A DNA stretch of 64,000 nucleotides from Gigaspora margarita (lineage: Eukaryota; Glomeromycota; Glomeromycetes; Diversisporales; Gigasporaceae): positions 4,013 through 68,012 of the forward strand of contig WTPW01000637.1 in assembly GCA_009809945.1 (NCBI GenBank). Reading direction: 5' to 3'. Positions within the stretch are counted from its first letter, which is position 1. Every line of letters begins with the position of its first letter. Positions 36,624 through 47,911 of the stretch are shown one piece after another. The notes beneath the pieces are model-generated. The model ran no database searches. It worked only from the letters and a program-made list of their open reading frames with translations, and had not been told where the DNA came from. The position numbers and the translations under genes are program-made.

Positions 36624-37369
36624 GAATATTCAATTAATATATTCAGTGAAATTTTAAATATTCGAATATTTATTTAGTGAAAAATTATATATTCGAATAT
36701 TCAGTGAATATTCAGTGAATAGTATTCATCGAATCAGACCTCTACCCCAAACAATTTATGTAATGTCATATTTGAAAAATCGCTAACGGAGGGCCGTTTT
36801 TTTTAAAAAGGTTATATTTGAAAGTAGGTATTGAGTAAAAAGGTTATATTTGAAAATGGATAAGGGGCAAAATAAGTATATTTGAAAAAGTGGTAACAGG
36901 GTAATTTTTCAAATATTATATTTGAAAAGTGGTAATAGAAATGGTGTGCGTCGGGTTTGGTTTTTTTTTNNNNNNNNNNNNNNNNNNNNNNNNNNNNNNN
37001 NNNNNNNNNNNNNNNNNNNNNNNNNNNNNNNNNNNNNNNNNNNNNNNNNNNNNNNNNNNNNNNNNNNNNNNNNNNNNNNNNNNNNNNNNNNNNNNNNNNN
37101 NNNNNNNNNNNNNNNNNNNNNNNNNNNNNNNNNNNNNNNNNNNNNNNNNNNNNNNNNNNNNNNNNNNNNNNNNNNNNNNNNNNNNNNNNNGAGAGTATTG
37201 GTTTGAAATTTTTTTTTTGAAAGCTTATATTTTGAAAATTGGGAACTGATACCAAAGTTGGTACCTGATGTTTGAAATGTAGCTAATATATACCAAAGTA
37301 GAACTGCAAACAGAAAAAATTTTTACTATGATCCTCAAATATAACCTTTCATCGACTATTCGGGGTCCT
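36379..37369. mobile_element. internal-deletion derivative of the 10.66-kb AGGAC element
   Basis: The ends AGAACCCC...AATTTATGTAATGTCATA (left, split by a MITE) and GACTATTCGGGGTCCT (right) are flanked by TTTTAGCT (36371-36378) and TTTTAGCC (37370-37377). The first 120 bp (GGTTATATTTGAAA repeated) and the last 60 bp (TTTTTACTATGATCCTCAAA) match the two ends of 50488-61148. It contains an assembly gap at 36970-37190. The frames crossing the gap are not real. Confidence 0.8.
36391..36744. mobile_element. hAT-type MITE in the AGGAC derivative
   Basis: CCCCAAAC is duplicated perfectly (36383-36390 and 36745-36752). The ends TAGAGGTCTGACTTGG and TCGAATCAGACCTCTA are inverted. The interior is ATTCGAATATTC words and a TA run at about 36594-36620. 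Confidence 0.85.
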
Positions 37370-38406
37370 TTTTAGCCCAATCCTTATTATACTATAAAAA
37401 TATTTTAGCCCAATCTAAATAGCAAATGCAATGAATAGAAAACCATTATAATGAATTAAAAATCAGCTTCACAATCTTCAAAATGCAAAAAAAAAATTAG
37501 CTAAATCACAATCTTATGAATTACAAAGGTTAATATTAGTTTTTCATTATTTTAGATTACTAATAAATAGCGAAAAAAAGATACAGGCTTCAGAACAAAT
37601 TGCAGATAATCTATAGAAGAATATTTGAAATACGGAATATATATTTTATTGTATTAGAGGATGGGCAAAAAACTTTCTTGAACAAGACACCTTACCTAGT
37701 CATTAGCAAGGAAAACATGCAAAAAGAGCATTGTTGCTAAATAATAAGAATTTCAAACTAGTAGCTTGTATCTAGTTATATTCTATTTCACCAAAAGATC
37801 GTTCTCTTTTAGCATTAAAAAAAGAATTGGAAACAAATATCTTTTCTAAATTGCTTGGGGTTCCAATTACTATTTCAGAAAAAACTACATGAAAATTTAT
37901 GCACCTATAGGATTTTCATAAAAAAACTATAGAGCAGCAGGTGCATATTTTGATTTTTTTTCGATTTATTTTTTTTTTTTGCTCAGTTTTTTTAGGTCTA
38001 TTTCAATGGTCATGAACGAGAAAACATGCAAGAATACTGTAAGGAATAGTCAATAAGGATAATAAATTGCTAAAAAAAATAGAACAATATGATGGTGATG
38101 ATATGGAAAACATCATACCTCCAGAACAGTTTAAGATTTGGGATACATGTCATGTTTTAGTTACCCATGACGAAGTTTTCTTTTATGCTAGTGACAATAA
38201 TTCATCCTTTTGGATCAAAGACAAAGAATCTATTATCAAAAAAAAGGCCAAGGGTCAGCAATTATGGTTAGTAACTTCTTGTGCGCATGCCATGGCCCTT
38301 TGCATCTTACAGAGACAAATGCTACATGACTTGGGTTGGATCGAGAGGCTCGAATTATTATAAGGCCAGGACAATGAGCTAATGGTTATTGGAAAAGTGA
38401 AAATAT

Positions 38407-39150
38407 GGGGCATCCATAAATAATGTTATATTTGAGGGGTCCCCCAAAATATAATAATTTTCCAATATATAGGGGGTCCCTCCAACTAGTGTTTTGAACC
38501 ATCAACTGAAAGTTCAACCGGGCTGATCTGAGTAGACTTACGGGTATTCTCAGCCAATCGCTAATAGTTGTTTACATTGGGTGAAATAGGATGTACCAAT
38601 CCTATTTTACTCAATATAAACAAACATCAGCGATTGGCTGGGAATACCCGTAAGTCTATCCGGATCAGCCCTAGTTGAACTTTCGGTTGACGGTTCAAAA
38701 CACTACCCCTAACATAATGCAATTTTTTTATAAAAATTTGTCTAAAACTTGATCTAGTGGTCCAAATTGGATGATTTTAGTACTATTCTAATCGTCTTGA
38801 GGAGAGGATTCCAAAATTATTTGATTTAGATCACTGGATCACGTTTTATTAACGAAATACTATTGGTTATTATGTTTTCTTATAAAATTACTATAAAATT
38901 AATAGTATTTCGTTAATAAAACGTGATCCAGTAAACCAAATAGAAGGATTTTGGTACCATTGGATTCGTCTCATAGAGACGAATCGAATAGTACCAAAAT
39001 CATCCAAATTGGATTACTAGATCATAATATATTCAAGTTTTTGTAAAATTTTATATATAAACATACGGATTTTTAAATTTTTTTTTATATAGTAGAGGGG
39101 GGTCAAGAGCTACTATGTAGAGGTATATAACGTTATTTATGAATGCCCCC
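38407..39150. mobile_element. GGGGCATCC MITE, copy 1
   Basis: The ends GGGGCATCCATAAATAATGT and ACGTTATTTATGAATGCCCC are inverted. TAT precedes and follows (38404-38406 and 39151-39153), and removing it joins the codons of the transposase remnant (GAA AAT ATG ATT). Inner inverted repeats include TTAACGAAATACTATTG. Without the nested element it is about 517 bp. Copy 2 is at 46340-48208. The superfamily is uncertain, possibly PIF/Harbinger-like. Confidence 0.8.
38487..38705. mobile_element. palindromic hAT-type MITE nested in copy 1
   Basis: This 219-bp near-palindrome has ends TAGTGTTTTGAACCATCAAC and GTTGACGGTTCAAAACACTA. It is flanked by CCTCCAAC (38479-38486) and CCCCTAAC (38706-38713). 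Copy 2 of the host MITE has the uninterrupted site CCTCCAACATAATGC. Confidence 0.85.
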
Positions 39151-39306
39151 TATGATTAAACAACTTTGTAAAAAAGCAATTCTAATTTTTAATGCACTCC
39201 ACCTTGGGTGTATAGGAATAGTTCAAATTACCTATTGTTTTTTTTTTTTTATTTATCTTTTTTTTTTTAAAAGTGTATTTTGCTTTGATCAGAGCACCAA
39301 CTATAA

Positions 39307-39448
39307 GGGGAGTGACAAAAATCAGATGATTTTTCAGGGGTAAAAAATGTTGAAATTATATATAGGGACTTAACCAAATTTATATTAAAGAGAGGGGAGA
39401 GGAGTAGGCCTCTAATAAAAAATAATCAGGTGATTAATGATATGGTTC
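39307..39448. mobile_element. TTA-target MITE, second subfamily
   Basis: It shares ends with 41433-41584 (GGGAGTGACAAAAATCAG and AATCAGGTGATTAATGATAT). TAA is duplicated at 39304-39306 and 39449-39451. Removing the element and one TAA restores the transposase reading ACC AAC TAT AAT GCG. Confidence 0.8.
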
Positions 39449-40165
39449 TAATGCGTTGCGCTTAATGTGCTCATATGTTTTAGAATGACTCTATATCCAA
39501 AAGTTGAGAAAAAATTTAAATTTAAAGATGGTTGGTTCATTCGTAATTATAAAAAAACTGTACAGCCTATGTTTTTCTTGGATAAAAAAGATAGCACTAT
39601 AAAGTTTAAAGAAATCAAAAAGGTATGCATATATACTGTAAAAACATTTTTTTTAATAAATATTATTATCTTTTTTTTTCTTAGATTCTGAAAGAATGGA
39701 ATATATGGACAGGTCAAAGATTGGATTGCCAAAAAAAGGAGAATGACAAAAAGGATAAAAAAAACAATTTTGTATTATAGATGTTTATAATTAATATAGA
39801 TTTTTTTAGTTTCAAATTATTGCGCAAAACATGTACTTGTGATACAACCAGACTTTTTGAAACAAAAAACTTTGATTGCAGAGACTGTTGAAGCTTTTGG
39901 ACATATTTTTGAAATATACCCAAAGTTTCACTATAAATGCAATTTCATTAAACGTTTTTGTAGTGCAGCCAAATGAATCACTCATCAACAATATGATTAT
40001 TCTTATACTCAGCTACAATGCCGTGTACCAGAAATACTTGATAATATACTATTATCTATGATTAGATGATTTAGCTGAAAGGCTTAGAGATATATTGAAG
40101 CATATGCGGCAGGTTTAGGAGGAGAAGATATAGAGAGAGCTGTAAAATAGTTTAAATCACATAGG

Positions 40166-40865
40166 TGTCTTTAGGCAGATAATTAAGTAAGAACTAAATT
40201 TAAGTCAATAACGTGTTTTTAATCAATAAACATATTTTTCGAAATCTTTTGAAAGTTTTTGAACCTACTTTATAACAGGTTCAGAATGCTTTTGACTTTA
40301 ATGTTCTGAGCGTCATTCAAAAAATACTATAAAAAAGTGAGTGTATACATGTATTCAGAAAAAGAAAAAAGTAAGTGTATGCAGTGTATAAATTTACTGC
40401 AGAATATATGCACTAAAAAATTAAATATAAAAAAATGTGCCTAAAATCTGCATTCTGATTGAATGTAAAATAGTGTCTAAAAAAAATTGCATAAAAGTTT
40501 TTGCTTTTGCTATAGAGTGTATTAAAAGAAAGTTGAATTAAATTTGCTATAATATATGCTAAAAGATTTTTTTTAAGTGAAAAAAATTTTTAAGAGCAAA
40601 TAAAAAATTTTTAAGTATGAATAAAAAATTTTTTAAGTGCGAATAAAAAAAAAAAAAAAAAAAATGCCTGAAATTCTTGCATTCTGATTGGACGTAACCA
40701 TATATCACATAATCTAGAATAATCAGCACAAAATGAACAAGCCATGTGAGTGGAGATTTAAAGCTTCACGCACTATAGCAAATTATGTATCAAATGGCTT
40801 TATTTAAATTTTTTTTATTATATTTTAGATCATCCCTAATTCTAACCTGCTTAATCCAGATCAGA
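40166..40865. other. AT-rich DNA with AATTTTTTAAGTG minisatellite
   Basis: About four units of AATAAAAAATTTTTTAAGTG lie at 40565-40665. The rest has no recognised feature. A possible acceptor (ATTTTAG) precedes a short readable stretch at about 40829. Confidence 0.45.
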
Positions 40866-41850
40866 ACACTATTGTGAAGAAGCTATCACTAAACCTTCAT
40901 GATTCTATTGAAGAAAAAAAAATAATCATAAAAAAGCCACCACCAAGCCTCTATGATTCCATTAAAAAAAATGAAAACAATCATGAAAAAGCTATTACCA
41001 AGTCTTCACAATTCTATTAAAAAAAAGAGAACAATTATGAAGAAGCTATCACCATGTCTACAATTTTATTAAAAAAAAATAAAACAATCATAAAAGCTAT
41101 TACCAAACCTCTACAATTTCATTGAAAAAAAAAAGAACAATTGTAAAGAAGCCATCACCAAACCTTTATGATTCCATTAAAGAAAAAGAAAACAATTGTA
41201 AAGAAGCCATCACCAAGCTACTACAATTCCATTGAAAAAAAAGAGAACAATTGTAAAGAAGCTATCACCAAGCCTTCATGATTCCATTGAAAAAAAAGAA
41301 AACAATTATAAAGAAGCTATCACTAAGCCTTTATGATTCTATTGAAGAAAAAAAAAACAATTGTGAAGAAGCTATCACCAAGCCTTCACAATTCTATTGA
41401 AGAAAAAGAGAACAATTGTGAAGAAGCTATTAGGGAAGTGACAAAAATCAGATGATTTTTTAGAGGAGAAGGATGGGTAAAAATTGTTGAAATTATATAT
41501 AGGAACCTGACCAAATTTATATTAAAGAGGGGGGAGAAGATAGGCCTTTAATAAAAAATAATCAGGTGATTAATAACATAGCCCTTACCAATCCTCTATA
41601 ATTCTATTAAAAAAAAAGAGAACAATCGTGAAGAAGCTATTACCAAGTCTCTATAATTGCATTAAAGAAAATGATAACAATCATAAAGAATTCATCACCA
41701 AGTTTTCACAATTCCATTAAAGATAAAAAGAACAATTGTGAAGAAGCTATTACCAAGCCTTTATGGTTCCATTAAAGAAAAAAGAAACAATCATGAAGAA
41801 GCCTCTATGATTCTATTGAAGAAAAAAGAGAACAATTATAAAGAAGCCCA
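40866..41850. repeat. 54-55 bp tandem array, about 15 units, split by a MITE
   Basis: Units contain AAGAAGCTATCACCAAGCC and TTCTATTGAAGAAAAAGAG. The first two units are open and read KKLSLNLHDSIEE then KKPPPSLYDSIKK. Later units vary between 54 and 55 bp and drift out of frame, so the array may derive from an 18-residue protein repeat. The MITE at 41433-41584 interrupts one unit. Confidence 0.8.
41433..41584. mobile_element. TTA-target MITE inside the tandem array
   Basis: This 152-bp element has ends GGGAAGTGACAAAAATCAG and TGATTAATAACATAGCCC. TTA is at 41430-41432 and 41585-41587. Neighbouring units show the intact GAAGCTATTACCAA, so the insertion and its 3-bp duplication are unambiguous. 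Confidence 0.92.
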
Positions 41851-42098
41851 CTTCTTATAAACAAAATCAGATTACTCAATAGTATTAAACTATAAAAGAA
41901 ATAGATTAATTAAAGAAGTTTGATTGACAATTAGAATTATAATGCATAAACCGAGTATAATATCTAGAGAATCTACTATCAAGAGGATCTTATATACAGT
42001 AATAATTGTTTAATTGATTAATATAGTTAATAACTAATTGATAACTAACAATTAATCATAATTGAACAGAATAATATCGAACTCTTCCCATTAATTAC

Positions 42099-42496
42099 TT
42101 GCCCAAATTTCTAAACAAAAGAAAAACAAAAAATTTTCTATTAAAAGATGAAGCAGCTATTAATGCTGGTTTTTATAAAGATCAATTTTTTTTTTACCTT
42201 CTCGGGGACTCCTTTATATATTCGGCATACAAGCCAGAAGCATCAGTTGTGCAAGTTAACTGGCAGGAGCTCTTGGTACAAGAAATTTTAGAAAGTTTTC
42301 TTTCGTCGACGAAGGTAATATAGTTGGCTAGGCGGTGAACTTGAAAAATAAGTTCTTCAATACTCTCTTTAAGAATTTTTGGTGACATAAACATAATAAT
42401 TATATACCTGGTACTATATTCTTGCTTGGAGTTTTTTTTTTGTGATTTTGGACAAAAAGTGAGAAATTCGCTATATTCCCTCCAAAAGATTGGCAT
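42099..42496. other. overlapping unassigned frames on both strands
   Basis: A plus-strand frame (42099-42323) and a minus-strand frame (42194-42496, reading LIFQVHRLANYITFVDERKL) overlap. Neither has a motif I recognise, and at most one is real. Confidence 0.2.
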
Positions 42497-42572
42497 TCTT
42501 GTTCTATCCTAATTGGGAAGAAAGCATGCAAGTTGATAAACAGGAACAGACATACAAGGACAGTAATTTTAT

Positions 42573-42767
42573 GCAGTGCAAAAACCCAAATTATGTGGTG
42601 ATAAAAAATGAATTATGTGATGTTATGTGAGTAATTTTTAGCGAATTATGTGCAATTATGTGATACAGGATAGCCAATTATGTGTAATTATGTGATACTG
42701 GATAGCCAATTATGTGCAAATATGTGGCCAACGAATTTATGTATAATAAAAATTTTATTAATAAAAT
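42573..42767. repeat. hAT 3' end with AATTATGTG subterminal repeats
   Basis: CAGTGCAAAAACCCAAATTA starts a stretch with about eight AATTATGTG words. It lies immediately 3' (minus strand) of the hAT transposase C-terminus. The same word array occurs at 63840-64000 beside the N-terminal half of this family. The 8-bp duplication cannot be checked. Confidence 0.6.
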
Positions 42768-44380
42768 TTAAATTCCATTAAAATATAATATTGTTAAGTT
42801 TTTTAATGACTCTTTAGACAAATTTTGTTTATTTTCATCTAAAAGTGAATTGTATAATGAAAAGCTGTATTCAATACTACAACTTAAAACAGGTAACCAG
42901 ATATAATTAAGTGCAATATTTGATAAAATTGGAAGCTGTGAATGTAAATCTAACCAAAACATATCTAATTCTATTTCCTGAAACTACAGACTACAATATA
43001 TTGACCATTCACGGATAATAGCATCTGACAGATTTTTAAATTCTCTGATAGCACCATAGCACAAGGATGGTAAATGACCAGGTCATTTGATTATTTTTTA
43101 AATGCCCTAAAATGACCCTTAAATGACTGGTCATTTTTGATCATTTAAATTTGGGTCATTTGTAAATGACTCATGACCAAATGACTCTGGTCATTTACAA
43201 ATGACCAGGATCATTACGGTCATTGGTCATTTTATATAATATTTGGCTTATATAATGTGACGATAATCAGGACTTGAAAAAATTGATTAACGAATAGTAT
43301 GTAATAGTTATATCCTGGGTAGTTGACGGAGTGCCCACGATATAAATGGTTTATACCCTGCGATCTTGATATAGTGATTAGAGTATAATTATTAGTTAAA
43401 TCAAAAACTGCAGATGATATATAAATATGTGATCAAATGCGTACTGTTACTATTAATTCATGAGAGTTTGTGAGGTAGACCAATTTATCTTTAATTATTG
43501 TGAAGAGATATCAGTGATGAAAGGAAAAAAAATATGGAATCACAGTTGCTGAAAATACAGATAAATGATTTTAGATAAGTAAGCAATGGATTACATGAAC
43601 AAGGTGAATATAATAATATATTCAGGAAATATGTATATGTTATTGTCTGCGAAGTGGGTAATAACCAAGAATCAATCCCAGATCAGATGATCGGATAATG
43701 ACGGAATGGCCACTGCTAAGAAGCAGCCAGTGTGCCATTTCATCATTATTCTATCATCTGATCTGGGATTAATTTTTGGTTATGTCCATTTCGCAGATAA
43801 TAACTGATTTATTCCCAGGTTCTTATTATACTTCTATTATTTCTTCAAAGTAAAGTTGCGTATTTCATAAAGTTTAGCTTACTACAAATCACAAACCATC
43901 TTTCATTTTTTTTCTTTCTTTTCTCTCTCTCTTTTTCTTTTTTTCTTTTTTTTTTAGCCAGCGATGTTTACTCTTTGTTTGTAACTAATAATTTAAAAAA
44001 TTCATATGTCATTAAAAAATAAAATAAGATATATAATCAAAAAGAATCATGAAAATTTCGGATCAGCCTGAATCTGAAATTTGGGCAATAATTGAGAAGA
44101 AATAGTATAGAAGTATAAATAAGAACTAGGTAATAAAAAATTTTATTCAAGAGTTTTAAATATCTGATTTTAACAAAATAAATTTTTTTTGGCTTTATAC
44201 TAGTTTGCTTACTTTATTACTGAAAGGTAAAAATCGAAAGAAAGAAACTCGCTTTATTACATTTAAATTTTTGGTTTAGACCAGATATGTGTATATATTT
44301 AAATTTAATACACTACACGTTAGTGTGCTAACAAAAATTATTTTAAGCCCACATTCGTGCTACCTTCAAACAATCAAAAT

Positions 44381-45075
44381 TAGTAAATTGTATTTTTTTT
44401 TTTTTTTAACTTGCACCGGATACTTACGAGTGCGCTAATACTTTATTAATTATTAATTAACAAATTTACATATTAAACTATTTTGGTAAGCATACTTCCG
44501 GCTAGCTCTATTTCAGACCGCCCAAATGCCCGGTGGGCACTGAGTTTTACCCTCCCACTACCGCCTTCGGACAATCGTCACCAGATCAATATTGGTACAA
44601 CTGGGAAACACCTCAGAATGTTTGCGCCACGAGTTCATGTAGTATCTTCTCAGACTTCAGCCTCACATTACGTGTCGTGACTTCGGTTAATCCAAATCGG
44701 GTTCTAATTCGTTTCACTTTGCCACCCAAACTTGACAACGGTAACTGCCCAATTAAGGCAACCCATAGACGCCGACGGAAGACCCAGGCCATAGACGAGG
44801 ACACATCTAGCCACACGTGCACTTTTTGGTACCTATTTTAAGTAGTCCGCCCGCAGGTTCCACACTAGCTGCTATATCTGCAACCCAACTAGGGGATTGC
44901 CTAATTAAGCCCTCTGATTTTCTGGCCAGCTGACAAACCACAGGTCCACAGATTTCCTTTTTAACTGGCTGGTAATTATTATCGCCTCTGAGGGGAATTG
45001 AACTGGCAACCTTCGATTTGCATCCTGGGAGCGTAACCGCTATGCTATCGACCTGCAGGATAGTAAATTGTATTT
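44381..45075 (-). mobile_element. tRNA-derived SINE with 15-bp target duplications
   Basis: TAGTAAATTGTATTT flanks a 665-bp insert at 44381-44395 and 45061-45075. A T run at 44391-44408 marks the poly(A) tail of a minus-strand element. The head, read on the minus strand from 45060, has a perfect A box TAGCATAGCGG and a B box AGTTCAATTCC, with a GGATGCAAATC segment resembling a tRNA-Cys or tRNA-Ala anticodon arm. A block at about 44810-44920 matches the other SINE (2797-2915). The body is strikingly G+C-rich for the window. The frames at 44483-44841 are SINE sequence, not genes. Confidence 0.88.
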
Positions 45076-45438
45076 CAATACTACATGTTACATGTTATAT
45101 GTTAACATTTTGTCAAAAGCTGTGCATAAATAAGTTTCCACCTTGAAATTAACTAATATTTTATACATTATGCAAAAATGGAAGTTGTTTGTTTTAAAAT
45201 TGAGAAATATCAATTTTAAAAGCCCTTATTGGGAATTGTTTGAAATAGAGTCGATTTCTAAACAAGGGTTTATATTCATGCTGTTTTATTGCAATGTTTG
45301 TACAGAATGTAAAAATAGAAAAATATAAAAATTATTGTATAAAAAATGTATGAAAAACGTATAAAATATATACGTCCAACAAACATTCTTTAAAATGTGT
45401 GGAGTGTGTCAATTTTCTGAACAAAAAATCAGATATTT

Positions 45439-45741
45439 TCAGAATTTTCTGAACAATTCCAAGAGATTTTTTTTATAGGGAAGGGGAGAATCATAATTAG
45501 TAGAGATTAGTTCTTTTCCAATCCAAGATATATCAAATACAATGTTGAATAATAAGTTTTCAAAGAAATAATCGTGAATTAATAAGGATGTTTGAAGTTG
45601 ATTCTTTGATTTACAACACTTTCTAGAACTATTGGGGAGAGAGATGAAATGAAGCAAACTTATGAAGCAAACGTATAAAAATGAACAAATATGGGACAAT
45701 TTCATTAGTTGGTATAAACTAGGTGATCGAGAGTCATCCAA
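45439..45741 (-). other. unassigned frame in the 3.17-kb hAT element
   Basis: A 100-codon minus-strand frame begins MDDSRSPSLYQLMKLS. I see no motif, and it may be a relic of cargo or a chance frame. Confidence 0.2.
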
Positions 45742-47013
45742 TATTTTGTTTGTTGCTCATTTTTCAGGTAGACTTCAGCTAGGGTGATGTTAACTGAAAA
45801 ATTAACTTCGAGCGACCTAATGAAATGAGGTTTTTTATTTTGTAATTATCACTTATATTTTTAGTAATTAAGCATCGAAATGGCAAGATAATATAAATAA
45901 ATACTATAAAGAATTCATATACTTGGATATGTAAAGTGGATGAGTTTTATTATTTATGCACACACTATATCATCGTGAATAACATTTCAAGGTGTTATTT
46001 TGAAATACTAGTTAAAGAGAGCTAAGAATATTTGGTTGAATTAATTGTCAGCTCTTCTTAAATTGAGTCTCAAAATAACACAATGCTGGTTAAACATGCA
46101 CTTAAAATCCACCAATTAAATTGCACCAACTTTTAAATGACCCTCATGGGTCATTAGACTTTTGAAATGACACGTGACTTGTCATTATTCACGTGAGTCT
46201 TTTGGGTTATTTCAGGTCATTTACTATCCCTACCATAGCAACGAATATCTTTTTTTAAAATATCATTGGTAAAAAAGAAAGCAGAATCAAATACGCGGCA
46301 TGCTTGAAATAACTTGCGAGCTGAATGATACAGAATAGTGGGCATCCATAAATAACGTTATGTACCCCTACATAGTAGCTCTTGACCCCCCCTACTATGT
46401 AAAAAAATTTTAAAAATCTGTATGTTTATATATAAAATTTTACAAAAACTTGAATATATTATAACCTAGTAATCCGATTTGGATCATTTTGGTACCATTC
46501 GATTCGTCTCTGTGAGACGAATCCAATAGTACCAAAAACATTTTATTTGGATCACTGGATCACATTTTATTTACGAAATACTATTGATTTTATAGTAATT
46601 TTATAAGAAAACATAATAACCAATAGTATTTCGTTAATAAAACGTGATCCAGTGATCCAAATCAAATGATTTTGATACCTTTCGAATCCTCTCCTCGAGA
46701 CGATTCGAATAGTACCAAAATAATCCAAGTTGGACTACTGGATCAAGTTTTAGACAAATTTTTATAAAAAAATTGCATTATGTTGGAGGGGGCCCTCCCT
46801 ACATATTGGAAAATTGTTATATTTTGTAGTGTTTGGATCCGGATACTTAAATGGATATCAGATAATATCCGGATAGATATTTTTTAATTTGGATATCTAT
46901 CTGATTGGAATTTTTTTAATTCAGATAATATCCGGATTATATTCAGATTTTAAAGAATCCTAATGGTGTTAGCAAAATCTTGCTTTTGATTGGGCGTATG
47001 CTATTGTACTTAT

Positions 47014-47621
47014 ATGCATACCGGGTTTGATATTTGTGTTAAACGAAATCAGGTGAGAATGTTTCACATAATTTCTGAATTTACGTCGATTTTACATATT
47101 ATATAATTTATTAATAATGGCAATAAAAATTGCGTCTTTTATCAATGATGATAATAAATAATCACATATTTGTGTTGATCTTTTTTATTGATATTTATAA
47201 AGATAATGCTTTATTGTTCATGCTCATAGTTTTTTTTTTAATTATATTCAAATTGAACTTTATCAACACTTTATTGATTGCAAGGATATGGGCTTCATGA
47301 CTTGTGAAATTCGTTATAATGAATGTCTAAATATACCAAAAAATTCCAGTACCTTTAAGTTTCTTTCACAAGATACTGTAGGAATGACTTGGGGATACAA
47401 GTTTGTTATGTCAAAAATTTACAAAATAATCTGTACTACCCACTATGCTAAGCATGTTGGTCATGAAAAACCTGGAAAAAGGCAAATTTATGTTTTTTTA
47501 AAAGGTAAAATCGTGGTAATTATCTTCTAATTAGATTTGGGTTAGACAAAACACCTGACCAGGTTCCTGCCGTTGCCGAAAAACACATGCGATATTTCTA
47601 CACGGGAATACAAAAATGATT
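47014..47621 (+). CDS. spliced gene-like cargo of unknown function
   Basis: An ATG at 47014 opens MHTGFDICVKRNQ with a donor at 47053 (CAG|GTGAGA). The next exon starts at 47285 in phase (DMGFMTCEIRYNE) and runs to about 47504. A third stretch near 47535-47621 reads LDKTPDQVPAVAEKHMRY and ends at a stop, but its phase with exon 2 does not fit the splice sites I can see. I do not recognise the protein. It lies wholly inside a non-autonomous hAT element, so it may be a captured host gene fragment. Confidence 0.4.
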
Positions 47622-47798
47622 AAAATATATATGAATAGTCGAATGTATTCTGAAAATTTAGCAAGCATTTAATATTTAGGCGAGCATGTATTTATTTTTA
47701 TTCGTTTTTTACTTATTTNNNNNNTTTTTTTTAANTTTTTTAATTTGTTTACTTTAAGTATAAAGATGTTAAAAAAGCTATTCTATTAATTCCGTTNA

Positions 47799-47911
47799 GG
47801 AAAAACCTGTCATCAGGCTTTCAACTATATGTTGTATTTGACACAATCACTAATAAATTAAATAGATTGTCTAATACAAAATATAGTTGAAAGTCCGATG
47901 ACAGGTTTTCC
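47799..47911. mobile_element. 113-bp palindromic MITE
   Basis: GGAAAAACCTGTCATCAGGC and its inverted copy GTCCGATGACAGGTTTTCC enclose ATAAATTAAATAGA, with arms near 47 bp. Ambiguous bases lie just outside. Confidence 0.6.

Larger units (their letters stand above)
35817..40165 (+). pseudogene. DDE endonuclease-type transposase, split by three insertions
   Basis: The pieces follow the order of a DDE superfamily endonuclease family that I recall as common in Rhizophagus and in basidiomycetes. The N-terminus starts at 35817 (WELFKIT, IEWHEKADKKLKS). A second part at about 36230-36378 reads KRKAPAL. 37640-38060 holds an RSLLALKKELE region and FNGHEREN. VLVTHDE (first catalytic Asp) is at about 38157, and FDQSTN (second Asp) at about 39285. 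DGWFIRNYKKTVQ is near 39525 and YPKFH...NFIK near 39916. The family has NFIE there, so the catalytic Glu appears changed to Lys. Insertions lie at 36379-37369, 38407-39150 and 39307-39448. Stops and frame changes are frequent. Terminal repeats of the parent element were not found. Confidence 0.8.
43061..46231. mobile_element. 3.17-kb hAT element with AAATGACC subterminal repeats
   Basis: ACCATAGC is duplicated at 43053-43060 and 46232-46239. The ends AAGGATGGTAAATGACC and GGTCATTTACTATCCCT are inverted. AAATGACC or GGTCATTT recurs about twelve times at the left end and several times at the right. No hAT transposase is recognisable inside. It carries a palindrome near 43640-43805 (GATCAGATGATCGGATAAT), a pyrimidine run near 43912-43957 and a SINE. 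Confidence 0.85.

Noticed and set aside
40866-41850. CRISPR array
   Set aside because: Units are contiguous and similar over their whole length with no unique spacers, and the genome is eukaryotic.
44483-44841. Protein genes in the G+C-rich block
   Set aside because: The block is the SINE body, bounded by target duplications.
44990-45060. Free-standing tRNA gene on the minus strand
   Set aside because: A and B boxes are present, but the sequence is the head of a SINE with a poly(A) tail and target duplications, and the acceptor stem does not pair convincingly.
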